From: Dendrolimus kikuchii
Taxonomy: Eukaryota > Arthropoda > Insecta > Lepidoptera > Lasiocampidae
Assembly (NCBI GenBank): GCA_019925095.2
Contig: CM034389.1
Coordinates: 21,377,435-21,441,434, forward strand
Direction of reading: 5' to 3'
Length of the DNA: 64,000 bases
Shown one piece after another: positions 11,383 to 24,500 of this stretch (its first letter is position 1; each line of letters opens with the position of its first letter). The notes below the pieces were generated by a model. That model was not told the DNA's origin. It worked only from the letters and a program-made list of their open reading frames with translations, and ran no database searches. The position numbers were made by a program, and so were the translations under genes.

Positions 11383-12849
11383 CAGTGGCGTATTTTTGCC
11401 TAGGGCCGTGGTTCGGGGTGGCAACACTCATGCTAATGTAACGACTTATCGCTAGATTGGACATGTATATTTATTCAGTGATCGCTAGGTTGCTAAATTG
11501 TTACATATGCCGAATTATGGGCCCATATAAAGAGTAGGATCAAATAATTTGTATGTGAGAAATAAATGAGAATATAGTGCTGTACCAAGATACACAAGAT
11601 ATACATGTCTAATCTAGCGAAAAATCGCTAAATTGACAACACCTTACAGCAGGCTGCAAAGGTCGCATTTCTATTTGAATTTAAAACAAAAATCTTCTCT
11701 CGTATTGGTTACATGATAATACAAGATACGGGGCTAAATTGTCCATCATGACTTGCGCTAGTCGAGATTACCTGTCCTTACTTTTAAATAAAATTTAACA
11801 ATTGTTAAAAAAGGCATTTTATTATTCAAAAATCTTCATATTTCTTTAATTTTCTATAATTATCCAGTTTTGTGTATTATATTAAACAATTAACAATTTC
11901 TTTCGAGAAAAGTCTTTATTCTTAAATCTTTCATATAACCGGAATTTCAAAATAAGTGTAATGTTTTTTTTGTGATTTAATAAAAGAAAGCGTAATGAAT
12001 TTTATATAAATAGTAATATATAGTATTATTTATGTATTTTATATAGTAGTAATATTTTTTGCCATACCGGTTATATTCATAGATTCGAATCAAAAGCCTT
12101 TTTTCTTAATTCCTTCTGTTAACGCAGATATAGATAACCAAGCAAGGATTTAATACGTTATTTGAGATGCGATATTTTAATGACGTTAAACATTCACAGA
12201 TAACTCATGTATATAGGCCAATGTAACTAATCGTTAATGCGTTATTTTTTAACGTCATAAGTCGCATTTGGTAGAAGTCACCAACACTAACGCAAGTGGT
12301 GCAGGGGCATAAGAAATATTAAGATTTGATAGTCAGTTGATTGGTTTTCAATATTAAATATGCTACGAAAAATAGCGTTTATAAATTTTAATGATAAATG
12401 CAGTCTATTGCACAATATCATATGCAACGTTGTGGAATAGGGTACATTAAGTTATGTTCGAAATGGATTCCAAATAATTATACGGTACAAATAGTACAGA
12501 GTTTTAGGGTCATTCTCCTTGTTGACGAGCGATTGTCCAACGCGCGTCTTTGGTCGCAGCCAGATTTTTTTTTAAACTAGTGATAAATCATTGATGTTTA
12601 ACGACAATTAACTGATTAGCACTTATTATTGTTATGAACGAAGCAGTTCAAACGGAAAGACTCTTAAAAAGGTATAAAAAAATATATAAAGATGACTTGG
12701 TTGCGGCGAAAGACGCGCGCGGTTGGACGCTGACCTTTGAACATTTATTTTTCTCTAGATATTTGGGGTCCAGGTATAAAGGTCTACCTGGAAATCCAGA
12801 ATATCATTAGACTGTAATAATTATAACACTCGTTCAAAATACGCCACTG
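11383..12849. mobile_element. 1.47-kb non-coding element with 14-bp terminal inverted repeats
   Basis: CAGTGGCGTATTTT at 11383-11396 is matched exactly by AAAATACGCCACTG at 12836-12849. Inside are two nested foldbacks. One has tcgctagattggacatgtat near 11449 facing its near-complement near 11610-11632. The other has arms at about 12525-12563 and 12698-12733. No transposase frame is visible, so it would be non-autonomous. No clear target-site duplication was found, which weakens the call. Confidence 0.55.
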
Positions 12850-13499
12850 GTAATATATGTGTCGATTGTACGTTTCATTGTGATGGGTCCGATGTCAGAA
12901 CGCGTGTATTGTCAAAGTTTACTGAATCGGGTGCGCTGAGATGAAGTAAATTATGATGAACGGAAAATTTCATAATAATTAGTATTTAAATTAATTAATT
13001 CTTCGTACGATTTTAAATCGAGGCCATTTTAACAATTTCTTCGTGTTGAAAGTTATATCATTAACTAGCATAAAGAAATTAAATATTAATTATTGGATAG
13101 TGAAGAACGCCATAAGGGCATTAAGAAATGAAAGTGTTTTATTTATTTTGTTCTAAGTAACTAATATTTTTTATTTTTATCTAGGCTAGAATCCCGACCG
13201 AAATTGTGCTTTTAGCAACTTATCGTAGGGATACAACAATAAACGTTAAATATTTATTCATGTTTGTTTTTAAGTGTCCTCATGATAAATTCCTGATGCA
13301 CTTCCTTTCAAATACACAGCCTTGCGTACTTTGTGTCAGTGATTCGATTTTATACTTACGGCACTAAAATGTCGTCATATAAAGCCTGATTTACATTAAA
13401 CTTAAACAGGGAGTTAACTTGTGGAATTCTCTAGTTTATACCCTTATCATCGCTTGGACCGGAAATCGCTAGTTAAGTAGGCAATAAGTTATCGATTAA

Positions 13500-13623
13500 T
13501 GGCCGGTTCCTATGTCTTACCAACCGTTCATTTGTCTTACTGTCGGTTAAAATTTGACATAAACTCCACATAAGCAATGTCAAAATTCAACCGCTCGTAA
13601 GGTAAGCGTATAGAAACCGGGCA
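13500..13623. mobile_element. foldback MITE, family B (GGCCGGTTCCTAT ends)
   Basis: The left arm, with ggccggttcctatgtcttacc and cggttaaaatttgacat, faces a right arm with atgtcaaaattcaaccg and tatagaaaccgg. Related copies lie at 16367-16571, 47128-47265 and 52507-52648. Confidence 0.75.
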
Positions 13624-14250
13624 TCAGTGGATGGCTGTATAAGTGACAACAAGAGCTTAAATCACCAGTATCGGTAGTTAACCGATGTAAGTGTAAGTAT
13701 TTAAATTAATGTTGTCATGAAATCGAATTGAGTGGGTATCGTAAATGTAGCTAAAGGCATCTTTATCTTTAAAAATCTAAAGTAAAAAACAAGCGTGTTG
13801 GCGCTATATATGTACTTGTTACCCACCAAATAAAAAATATCTACTGTCCTCTCTCCCTTTCCTTACTACCCAAAACATCATTCGCGGGAACGAGATGGGC
13901 AATGGAAAGGAACAAACCTTATGCGCCGAGTGCTCACTGCTGCGCGACCACCACCGGTTTGAAGCAGACATTTTTTTCTACTCCCTATCACGTTATCGCT
14001 GAATATCGTGAAACGCGCACACTATTTTAAACCATTGTAGAAAATGGGGAACCAAAGAACCAGCGCCCTCAACAAATCACGAGTATTCCATAATATTGAC
14101 AAAAAAGCGCATCACCAAAATGTCTTCGCGTGTCTATTTACTAATTGAGGGTACCCCTATAAATACGACCGTACTTCACGCCTTGTTATTTCTTATAAAA
14201 ATATACACAAATAACCACATAAGTACTAAGATTTGAAGAATAAGGAATGA

Positions 14251-14455
14251 AGCCGTGGCAGCTTAGTGGTTAGCGCACTCACGTCCCAAACTTAAAGGAC
14301 GCAAGTTTGAATCCTGACTGGAAGGCATGTACCACTTAGGCAGTTTTCTAACCCAATTTACATATTGTTACAATTATCACGTGCTAAGCGGTGCAGGGAT
14401 ACTCCACTTCGCTATAAATGGCAGGCCCAAGCCCAGCAATAGTAGGTTTATGGGT
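14251..14455 (+). mobile_element. tRNA-derived SINE
   Basis: The head gtggcagcttagtggttagcgc resembles a tRNA A box, and caagtttgaatcc a B box. They are followed by an unrelated body and no 3' half of a cloverleaf. It is a SINE rather than a tRNA gene. Confidence 0.6.
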
Positions 14456-15364
14456 TGTAATTGCCATGACAATCGTCCATAAAAAACGTAAGACATTCTT
14501 GCGACACTAGTGTAATGAAAATAAAGAAGTCCGAGTTGTCAGCATTTAGACTATGGGTAGTGCAAGCGCGATGCGATGACTGGAAGAAGGCAACGGACGT
14601 AGACAGGAAGAACGAGAAGAAACAGCTCGCCTTGCTACCAGTCTGCTTCAGTTCCCCGGAGGTTTCACATACATACATATTATAACGCCTTTTTCTCATG
14701 GGGGTAGGCAGAGACTATAGATCTCACTCCCACTTGCGACCATCCTGACAAACAACTTTCGCTTCATCTACTTTCATTAACCTCTTCATACATACACGTT
14801 TATTTGATATGCTTTTTATCTGACCTCGTTTTAACACTTCTGTTATTTGATCGTGGTGTGTACGTCATGGTCTACACACACCATTAAAATGGACTAATTA
14901 CGCGATTTAATTATTATATTTTTTTGTATGTTCTAACAATATGAGATGACACTGACAAGTTTATTATTTAGCGCAGTCTTCAAAATGTTATTTTTCTTGA
15001 TGTCGAGAGGGAGGGACAATTCTTCGGCGTAACCAGGGACTTAATTCTGCTACTACTATTTCGTCTCAATCGCCCAATTTCTGTATTCCGTTAATTCCAA
15101 TGGTGTGCCCACTAAACGAAAACTCTCGAAATGTTGAAACTTTGGTAGCTTTTCAACATTTATTTTTTCGTCTAACGCCATTTTTACTAATAGTAATACC
15201 AAATTTTTTCTACGTTATTCAGCCGCCGCGATATCAATAAAACATTGTGGATTAAGTAGAAAACGAATTTTTGATACGAATACGAACGATATTAAAATAG
15301 CAAAATTGGAATCCAGGTGCTATAAAACTAAATAAAAAATCGACTTAAAAAATAAAAACAAAGT

Positions 15365-15370
15365 TTTATT
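15365..15370 (-). terminator. poly(A) signal of the prolyl endopeptidase gene
   Basis: AATAAA on the - strand lies about 155 bases past the TAA stop. It implies a short 3'UTR. It is the nearest clear hexamer in an AT-rich stretch. Confidence 0.55.
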
Positions 15371-15525
15371 ACAATAAAAAATTAGTAGCAATGCGTAACA
15401 ATATCACCAGTCTCTTTGCGAGACCCAGAGGTAATCATCGATACACTGGTTGTGTTATTTACATAATGACTATTTGCGTCCATCTCGTTATTGATTGACA
15501 GTACAAAGCTACTAATAGCGGTGGG

Positions 15526-15591
15526 TTACTTCACAAACTTTAGGCCTAGCGTTTGCACCATAAAGCACAAAATGTCTGTGTTCTCTTCAAT
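15526..15591 (-). CDS. prolyl endopeptidase exon 15, residues 714-734 and stop
   Basis: The acceptor is TTTTTTCAG and the TAA stop is at 15526-15528. It encodes [21 protein letters not shown]. The helix IEE...DILCFM matches the C-terminal helix of the family. The exon was found by requiring phase 0 after exon 14, because it is far too short to be seen as a long frame. Confidence 0.92.
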   Translation of the reverse strand: MEENTDILCFMVQTLGLKFVK

Positions 15592-18500
15592 CTGAAAAAA
15601 AAGGAATAAACATTAAAATTATTATTATTTAAAGGATTTTGTTTGTTTGACTATTATTGTCAACCTCTGTGGTTGAGCGGGTTAAATAAGTCTGCCGGTC
15701 GACCTCACTACAACGCAGAAGCTCCGGCTCCGATTGCAGGCATGGTAATTTCGTGAACGATCTTTCCATTATTTACTATGGTCTGGGTGTCTGGGATCGG
15801 CCCCTGAGTGATCAGTTGTATATTACCCATAACACAAGCGTTAACTCGCTTAATTTGGGGATATACAGTGTGTGCGTGTGTGTTCGACGATTATTATAAT
15901 TGTATGTCTTTGAAGACTACGGACCGGACTTTTGGAAGGGCTTGCGTCGGGTGGGGGCATGGGATGGTCAACACTAGAAAAGAACTATTTATTATATTAT
16001 CATTATTCCGAGGGCAGAGGACGGAAGGAACTCACGATCTTGGCGGTGGGCTTCCCGCCGCCGTGGCCGGCCTTGGTGTCGATGCGGGCGAGCAGCGGCG
16101 CCGTCTGGCTGGAGCCGCGCGTCGTGTGCTGCAGCTCCGCGATGTACTTGAGCGAGTGCAGCGGCACCACACGGTCGTCGTGGTCGGCGGTCAGCACCAG
16201 AATCGCCGGGTACTCGCAGTGATCTGCACGATGACAGTATTGACAAACAGTGCGTTCCACTAGTCGCTTACAGCGCTCAATGACAAATCATTTCCATTCA
16301 CAATGACCCATCTCAAGAGGTTAATATTCTCGCTATCGGGACATTGACAAATAGTACGATATTTAGCCTGTGGTTCCTATGTCTTCCGAATTAATATTCT
16401 CGCTATCGAGACATTGACAATGGTACTGTATTTAACCTTTGGTTTCTGACTTATTGACCGTTCATTTGCCTTCTTATTGGTTAAAATTTGACATAAGCTC
16501 CATACAAGTAAAAATTCAACCGATGGTAGGGTAAGAGAATGAATAATAGTAAGATAAAGGAACCGGCCGTCAACCAATGACAAATTAATAATCCATTATA
16601 CAAAGTTCATCATTTTAACGCTCGCAAACAATTGGAACGGTAAACATCGCGGTCAGGAGTGTGGTTGTTCTTAAAATATTAGGCCCAGTTATGTGTGGTA
16701 AGTAATAGGGCACTTCCCACACAAGTTTCGTAATGTTACTGAAAACCACCCAAGTCGTCCTACCTGCACCGGTGACTAATCTATATGCGTATGGAAAAGG
16801 ACTAAATGAAGAAGTTCCTGCTAAGCCTCCGAGACCACCCTGGCGATCGACGCACTAGCTCCAATCGCGGCAGTATGTTAAGACAAAAAACATAAAAAAC
16901 CCAGTAATAACAAGTCCAGCAAAACATGTTCGTCCGGCGGCAAAAATAAATAAAAAAAGGTATATTTAGAACCAAGTCAATTTCACTAAGCGATTCTCCA
17001 AATGCGACCACGTTTAGGCTCGCATGTTGAAAATAGAAATTAAGAAAGTAAATAGGACTTTAGATAAGCGTCTCGAACACTCACTTTCATCGGGCCGGTG
17101 GATGTTGTGCAGCGGCGAATACTTGATCAGGTTCTCGAAGTGCGTCTTGTTGTCGGAGCTGCCGTAGTCGGACACCCACGCGTGCCCGATCGTGAACTTC
17201 TGGTACCGCAGCATGTCCAGCACTCTGCCAAACGCAAAACAACCACAATCTTGTCATTGCTTTATAAATTACGCATACAATAATCTTAGTCTTCTTAACT
17301 TTAACTTAAGGTTGGATAACACTAAACTATAAGTGATTGTAAAGTCACGGAACGAAAATGTTCGTTGCCTTATAGCCGACTTTTGCTTGCACGAGTACAA
17401 GAAACAATATTGCCATTTTAATAAATTTTACGTTTGTAAAATATAGAAACGTGATAAAAGAAAATTGCAATGTTGACAATGACACGTTGAGAATAATAAT
17501 AAGAGCCGAAGAGGTGTAATAATTACGCTTAACATAAATATTAAAACCAATAAAAAGGGTTTTACATCTCTAAACAATCTTCTCAGACAAGATAGAAAAC
17601 CAAACAATTTTGATGCAACTGATGCAAGTAACTCTAAACTTTATTATCAAATAGTTACACATAACTTTCTGTGGAACAGTCTGTTCTGTGACTTAGTTTA
17701 AAAAGGTAACATTTGCTCGCGGAACGTTAAATGAATCAATCTGAAAACTGGCGAACATTTTAATACCACTACTGTACAAATTGTGAACATCTAAAAAAAA
17801 ATGCAACTTGAAGAACGAAATTTTAAGCCTAGTTTAGTTTCAATACACTGAGACATATGATGTCAACCCGATATTAGATGGAATATGTCACACAATTTGG
17901 TTGAATCAACCGAAGTGATCTATGTAAACATAAACTTGAATAATTCAATGTCATGGAATACTGTCATATCGCTTATATTAGCTGGACCAATCAAATTGCT
18001 TGGCTTGGCACGGCACTCGAAGCACAAGAATATTCAACGATATTGAATGATTAAGATTATGTTTATATGGATCACTTTGTTGATTTATTCACATTGAAAG
18101 ATAGAAATGAAGTCTAATATTAGCTTTATCTTTCAATTCTACACCTGTCAACCAAATTGAATCAATTTAGTAGATCCGTCTAATATAAGGATTAAATTAT
18201 GACTGATAGAATTCGTAACATCCGTTAAGAAGACGGCGCAGCGCAGATAGGATGGGTTATCCTGCCTGCAGATAGGATGGGTTATCCTGCCTTCCTTTTC
18301 ACACATATAGGATAAGACAAGAAAGTACAGAATACAATCGAAAATACCCTATATCTCAAAAACGACTCAAATTTCACCATCTTGAATATTTTAAATTTTC
18401 AGCCATGTTTTCAAAGTTGAATGAGGTATTATTAACACGCATATGACAGACAATATGACTTTTTAAAGCAGGGATTACGAGGTAGTGTATGTGAAACTCA

Positions 18501-21500
18501 CCCGACCTGGACGATGGCGGCCCCGTAGAGCTCCGGGCGCTGGTTGACGCACGCGGCCACCAGCAAGCCCCCGTTGGAGCCACCCTGGATGGTGACCAGG
18601 CAGGGCGAGGTGTACTTCTCCCTCACCAGGTACTCGGTGGCCGCCTCGAAGTCGTCGAACACGTTCTGCTTGTTCAAGAGGCGCCCGCCGTCGTGCCATC
18701 GCTCGCCGTACTCGCTGCAAGACCAACCGGGGTTACCAGCAGGAAAACACAACAGACACATAGATAGATACTTTATTGCTCACCAAAATAACAGACAATA
18801 CATTAATTAGTATTTTTAGGGAGAACAATAGGCGGACTTATCGCTTAGAGCGATTTCTTCCAGGCAACTTAACTTATAGGATTATTCTATGCTAATCTGG
18901 CGATGTAAGTGGTGCATAAATTCAGATGTTAATAGATTTTTTAAATATATATTACTGATAAATAATATATATTGCTATAATTTGGGTCACCTGCATACTT
19001 ATAGACAAAGCACATTTACTACCTGCCGGCGTTTGAGCTAGTAACATTGAAACTATTTACGACTGTCTTCGTTTGTTTACTTTGTGTTTAAAATTTGTAA
19101 TTAGAAAAACAGTCCATTGTGTATTGTCATCTTTTATGGCAGTCATTAGACAGGTGTGTCGAACTGATTCTAAGAAATTCGATCTACGCGGGCGGGCAGC
19201 CATATTGTATCGGTGGAATATAAAGCAATGGCCCAATAGAGAGAGGGGCAGTTAAGCGATAATCAGCAGCGAGACAAGACGTGTACATTCGATAATCTAT
19301 AATAGTGACGGACTTTGCGCGTGTTATTGAATCGCGCATTACGTTTGAACTGATTGTGTTCAGTTATATTTGTACCTGTGTTACACGTGTTTGTATAGTT
19401 CTAATAAATTCTATAGTAATTCTAACGGCATTTTAATTCGAGTCCTGCAACTCGTAACAATATATAATATAATACCTACTTATATAATTGTATATAGACA
19501 ATTAAGGCATAGTTGTTTAAGAAAAGGTAGTGCTTCCTGAGTAGGTTCTTAAAAATCATTAACGTTCTGGCCTCTGTGACTTTCAGAGACAGCACATTCC
19601 AAAGTGCAACAGCCTGCATTGTAAAGGATGACCTGTGTGCAGGTGTCACAAGTTGGTAGGTAAAACCTCCAGATCCTACTGTGCGCGTTGCAATAAAATG
19701 GAGGACGTTTACCACGACCTCGTGGAGTGTGCTTGGAGCCAGGACGAAAGGCGGACTCTGTTTCTAGATAACCTCTATAAGGTTGGTGCTTGTAACGAGC
19801 TCTTGTCGGAGCCTTTGTTAGAGGGGATTGCTAGTCTGTACAAACTTTTATGTATATATATATAAGTAATTCGTAAATTTTTCTGACAGAAAGCGATCAT
19901 CATCACCTATGGATATTTGCGACACCTAACTAGTAGCATCACCGCCAAACGAATAAAATGAAATTATTTATTTCGGTTTATGGCTTGGCAGCGAGGCCTT
20001 TAAGCCAGATCTTAGTTTACAATATAGTTTCTTTATTTTCTTAAGCCTATGTGTAGCACAGGTGAACTGTAGATAATCAGCTAGTGCCATTCAACGGAGT
20101 TCTTGTGACAACTCAAAAAGCCACATTTAACTATACAGTTCGTATTTCTCACAAAACACATAATTACTACTCAATAGCTATCAATATCCTACAACTATTG
20201 TTCATTTTAGAGTAATTTTACACATTTTTAGAAAATAAAGCTGCACAGCACAACATCTCCTTTCAGTTCCCGCCAAAAACTCCGAATAAAATGAAATGTA
20301 TGGGAATGTCAATATCGTTACACTAAATGTAATTCTCATATATTTTTATTCTATTCGGCACTAATGTCACTTGACTACAGGGCCAGAGATACCGACGACG
20401 CATTGCTGGCTTCGAACGAATTTTATGAAACCGTTTTTGAAAAACCTCGTATTGGAGTGCTGTGGGAAAACCTCATTGTAGGATCTTATATGTAAGGGGC
20501 TATCCACAAAATACATCACACGAATTTCGTGATTTTTTGACCCCCAACCCCATCCTTGTCACAGCTGGTTACATTCGTGAGACTCTTCCCTCCGTAGTGT
20601 AACATTACATATTTTGCAATTTTCCATCACGAAATTATTAATATCAGTTCCTTAATTACTTTAATTTCCATTTAAATTATTTTTAATAATTTAAATACTA
20701 TTGCTCAAAAGGTTATATAGTTGGAAGTATTTTGAAGTGTTCCTTAACAGTTCAAATTTCGTGTTTTAAAGCTTAATGAAATATATTAGATTTTGAGATG
20801 TCTCACCCTCCGCCCCGGATGTTGGGGATGGCGATGATGCCGCTGAAGTGCTGCATGAACACGATCCGCGTGACGCTGAACACGGGCTGCACGTTGATGT
20901 TGAAGCCGCCGTAGCCGTACACGTACGCCGGATTCGAGCCGTCCCGGGGCAGACCCTTCAATACATTCATTCAATATTTATATAAATACTAGGATATGCC
21001 CGCGTCTTCGTTCATGCTTGACTTGAAATTCAGTTCAGTTAAAAAATCGAATTGAAATTCAATTTTTTTCAATCTGGTCATTTTAAATCTTTCTCAGAAA
21101 AATTTCCGCAATAATAAGAATTTGCTGTCGATCAACGATTACCGCATTGAAATCGGTCCAGTAGTTTTTACGTGAACCTCGAACAAACAGACAATAAATA
21201 AAAAAAATATATCATGTTCTCCATCGTTTATATAGTCTATTCTAGTTGTTTTGTTTTTATAGCCTCAATGTACAGACATGGCATAAGTCGAATGTTACAA
21301 TATTATAGCAAAGAAATATAAATGTAAGGCAACGTCGATTAATTACGTGAGGTGTTTAAGAGAAAGTGGGGGTCGAGCCGAATCTCATCTGATCTTACTT
21401 AAAGGGAGAGCAGGGTCTCGGCGAATATCACGTAATTTTTTCTGCAAAACGTGTCAAATTACGTGGAAATTGAGGTGAATTAAATAAAAAACATCTTTCG

Positions 21501-24500
21501 TCACTAAAATTGGCTACGTCTTGCGAACGTGGCAAAATGGCGCGCAGCAGCCTTCGATTAGTTAGGCGCCACCGGCGGAAAATCGCCAAAAATATCTCAC
21601 GTAATTAACGGACAGCCCCTTACGTTTATATTTATTTAGGCCAACTCTTTGGTCACGAAGACTATCAAACATATTGATAGGACTCGTTAAGCTTCGGGAC
21701 CCATGGCTCTAGAGTTTCAACATCGAAGCCACAAATATGCATCCTATGTCAAGGTGTTATATACGGACAGTGTTTTGGGAACATCCCCAACTGACAGCGA
21801 TCTCAGTCCCAAGACTCATTTATATGAAATTTTCATTATTGTTTAAGTTTTTTTTACTATAACAGTTTGTTTATATTATTATAATTGGACGTAGTTTAGC
21901 AGAAACAACCTAACACACAAAAAAGTCGTTTTTGAGTTATTGAGTTTTTAAGTTTAGACAAAAATTGCTGGTAAATTGGTATATACAACTCATTTTTGAC
22001 CACAATGTGGGTTGAGTCCTTTCTGCTAAACTACATCCAATTATTGTAAAGAAATAAAATATTGAGTATAAAAAGACCTTTGAGAAATTTCTTTATTAAT
22101 AATTCTAAACTAGGCATTCATATGTTTCTTTGAACATGAGAAACTGTTATTATACTTTCAATTCCACCGAGTGGAAGTGAGAGAAAAATTACTGTGTCAA
22201 AGTATAACATACCTTTTTGGAAACAATGAACATAGGAACTTTGGTGCCATCTTTACTTGAATAGAATATTTGTTTCGCTTCATACTGTGACGCGTCAAAA
22301 CCTTTCACTTTCACTTCTCTAAATACCTGAAATACAATACAAAAAATATATATTATTTCATAGAGCACAACTATTTCGTTCCGACGGAACAATAAGGTAG
22401 ATGAAAGCCAAGTAAATGGAGACAGTTTTTATTTACTTTACATGAAAATAATTTTTAATTTTGTTATAACACGTGTTATCATATACCTACCCATCGAGCA
22501 TTTATTGTGAGTGATCTCGGGCATACTACATAGTTGTACAATATAGTGGATTAGCATTGGTAACACACCTGGGGTTGCAAATATCCATAGACGACGTAAC
22601 CGCTTTCCATCAGGTGGGCCGTTTGCCTGTCTGCTGAAGTCATTCAATAAAATAAAATCGTAATAGTCTATGTCGCTTCAATGAGGATGGCTGATCTGCC
22701 CCCAATTTTAATTTATATTTTCGTATACGTCGCAGGGCGAGAAGTGGTGGCCACAGCTAAAATTCGGAACAACTTTTAATACTCATCACAATAATTACAG
22801 AATCTAGTTCAATTTGCATTTTTCTTAATTTTCTACAAAAGTAAGTATCTCGAATTAGAACACTATTTAGTGGGTAATGAATTCATGTTCTAAATTATAT
22901 TTTCTAAAAACTCGTTCGTAATATCGATGTAGGACTATGAATGTTACCGAACGTATCTCTGCCTTCTTTATAGCAAACGTAGTACTTGCAAAATGGCAGT
23001 TTCCAAAAAAAAGGTAAACATATTAAAACTTTTTAGTTTAAAAAATCAAGCTTTATGTATATATTAGCGCCTCGGTATGCTATTTCTGCAAAAAAGTCAA
23101 AATCCAAAAATGTTGATTACTGCAGGTGCAATTAGTAGGGCCGATATGTAATTCTAGTTTTTGACGGCATGTAAGAGTGAGAAGGATAGATTATGCATAA
23201 AAGATACTAAAGACAATCTAAAAACTATAGACAATCGTATGGAAGCAAATTTTTGCCAGTTGTGTTGTAAGATTTGCGCGAAGTAGGGTGTTTGAAAGAT
23301 AAAGGGTAAAATATCATTGTTGGCATTCCACCCATTGTTGGGCGCCCAGTCAATTCATTCAAGATATTTTTTTAATATTGTCCATTCTATAGTTATACAA
23401 TATTATTATTATTGTATGTGGTGTACTAAAATGGAAAAACTTGAGACAATAAACTTAATTATATATCATAATTAATAATATGTATAATGATCAAGTAATA
23501 CAGGTTGTTTTTTTTTTTCAAAATAAACCAATTTAATTTCAGCTTCAGTATTCAACACAATCGACTCCGAGATTCCTTTGAGTGTTTCGCGATATCTTAG
23601 TTTCGGATTTAGTCATATATGGGCATATATAAAAACCTCACCTGTATATTCTTTTTCTAAAATAAGATATAGGCGCAGGTTGGAAATGAATCGGTACACT
23701 TACGGTGGGCTGGTAGGGTTGCTTCTTGAAGTCGACGCGGTATATGATCCCCGGGGTGAGGAACGACATGAAGTGGTAGAATATCTCCGAGTGCTGCTTC
23801 TTCCCGCTGAAGCCCACCACGGCACCCACGCCGAGGTCGAAGGTCTGCAGGAGCTCGCCTGACCACATGCTGTGCAGTTGGAGGACACTCTGGAAATTAA
23901 TTTAATCAAGGACTATATATATATATAACGATACGATTTTGGAGGGACGTTGAGTGTTGGAATTGAACCGTGAACTATGAGAGAGGAGCGACTTCCACAT
24001 TAAAGCTGAATAATAATGTTCAAACAAATTTGATCAAAGATGCAGAAATTAAAGGAATAGCGACATTCAATGGCATTGAAATATGACACAAAGTTTCAAT
24101 GGTCGACTGTTTCAATTTTACATTTACATTGATCACTGGTTGCTATATCCACATTGAAAGACAAAAGCGAACCGCGTAACATTAGCTTTGTATCGTCCAG
24201 CGTCGCATGCGCATGAGCGTTTACTGTGTTGCGTAAAATACTTATTTGTAGTGGATGCAATAAAGTTCACAATTATACAGTTGATAACTTACTACCTAAC
24301 CCTACAACACCAAGGGATGAGCCCTTATGATGAAATTAATCATAGCGGGTTTCGAATATGGGACTCCTGTGTTTCAGTGAGCAAGGCTTAGACCTACTAA
24401 GCCAGAGATCAATTATGGTTCCTTCGACTGGTTAAACATTTCAAGACTGGCCTTTACTTAGCCCAATAGTGGAATGTTTATGGATTAATATTACATAGTA

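Larger units (their letters stand above)
9650..15360. other. intergenic region between the convergent genes
   Basis: No reading frame here resembles a protein. It holds an inverted-repeat MITE (11262-11376), a 1.47-kb element bounded by CAGTGGCGTATTTT repeats (11383-12849), a foldback of the GGCCGGTTCCTAT family (13500-13623) and a tRNA-derived SINE (14251-14455). A (CATA)n stretch followed by a cacgcc-like block lies near 14670. The rest shows nothing recognisable. Confidence 0.6.
15592..18501 (-). other. introns 14, 13 and 12 of the prolyl endopeptidase gene (non-exon parts)
   Basis: Intron 14 (15592-16035) holds SINE G. Intron 13 (16224-17084) holds a 70-bp tandem duplication, a family B foldback and a LINE scrap. 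Intron 12 (17225-18501) holds a large foldback near 17860-18190 and a 25-bp tandem duplication. No other coding is seen. Confidence 0.7.
18715..22212 (-). other. introns 11 and 10 of the prolyl endopeptidase gene (non-exon parts)
   Basis: Intron 11 (18715-20806) holds a LINE tail, a truncated solo LTR, two head-to-head LINE scraps and a full SINE-like family C insertion. Intron 10 (20956-22212) holds an RTE-like non-coding repeat (about 20990-21240), a MITE with ttaattacgtgag ends and MITE copy 2. Nothing else coding is seen. Confidence 0.7.

Noticed and set aside
14251..14340. tRNA gene from A- and B-box-like motifs
   Set aside because: No cloverleaf can be closed, and the body continues as a SINE. 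The same applies at 15660, 33722 and 58622.
15808..16263. 151-codon + strand open frame
   Set aside because: It lies across SINE G and antisense to POP exon 14. The GC-rich exon makes shadow frames, and the peptide is unlike any protein I know.
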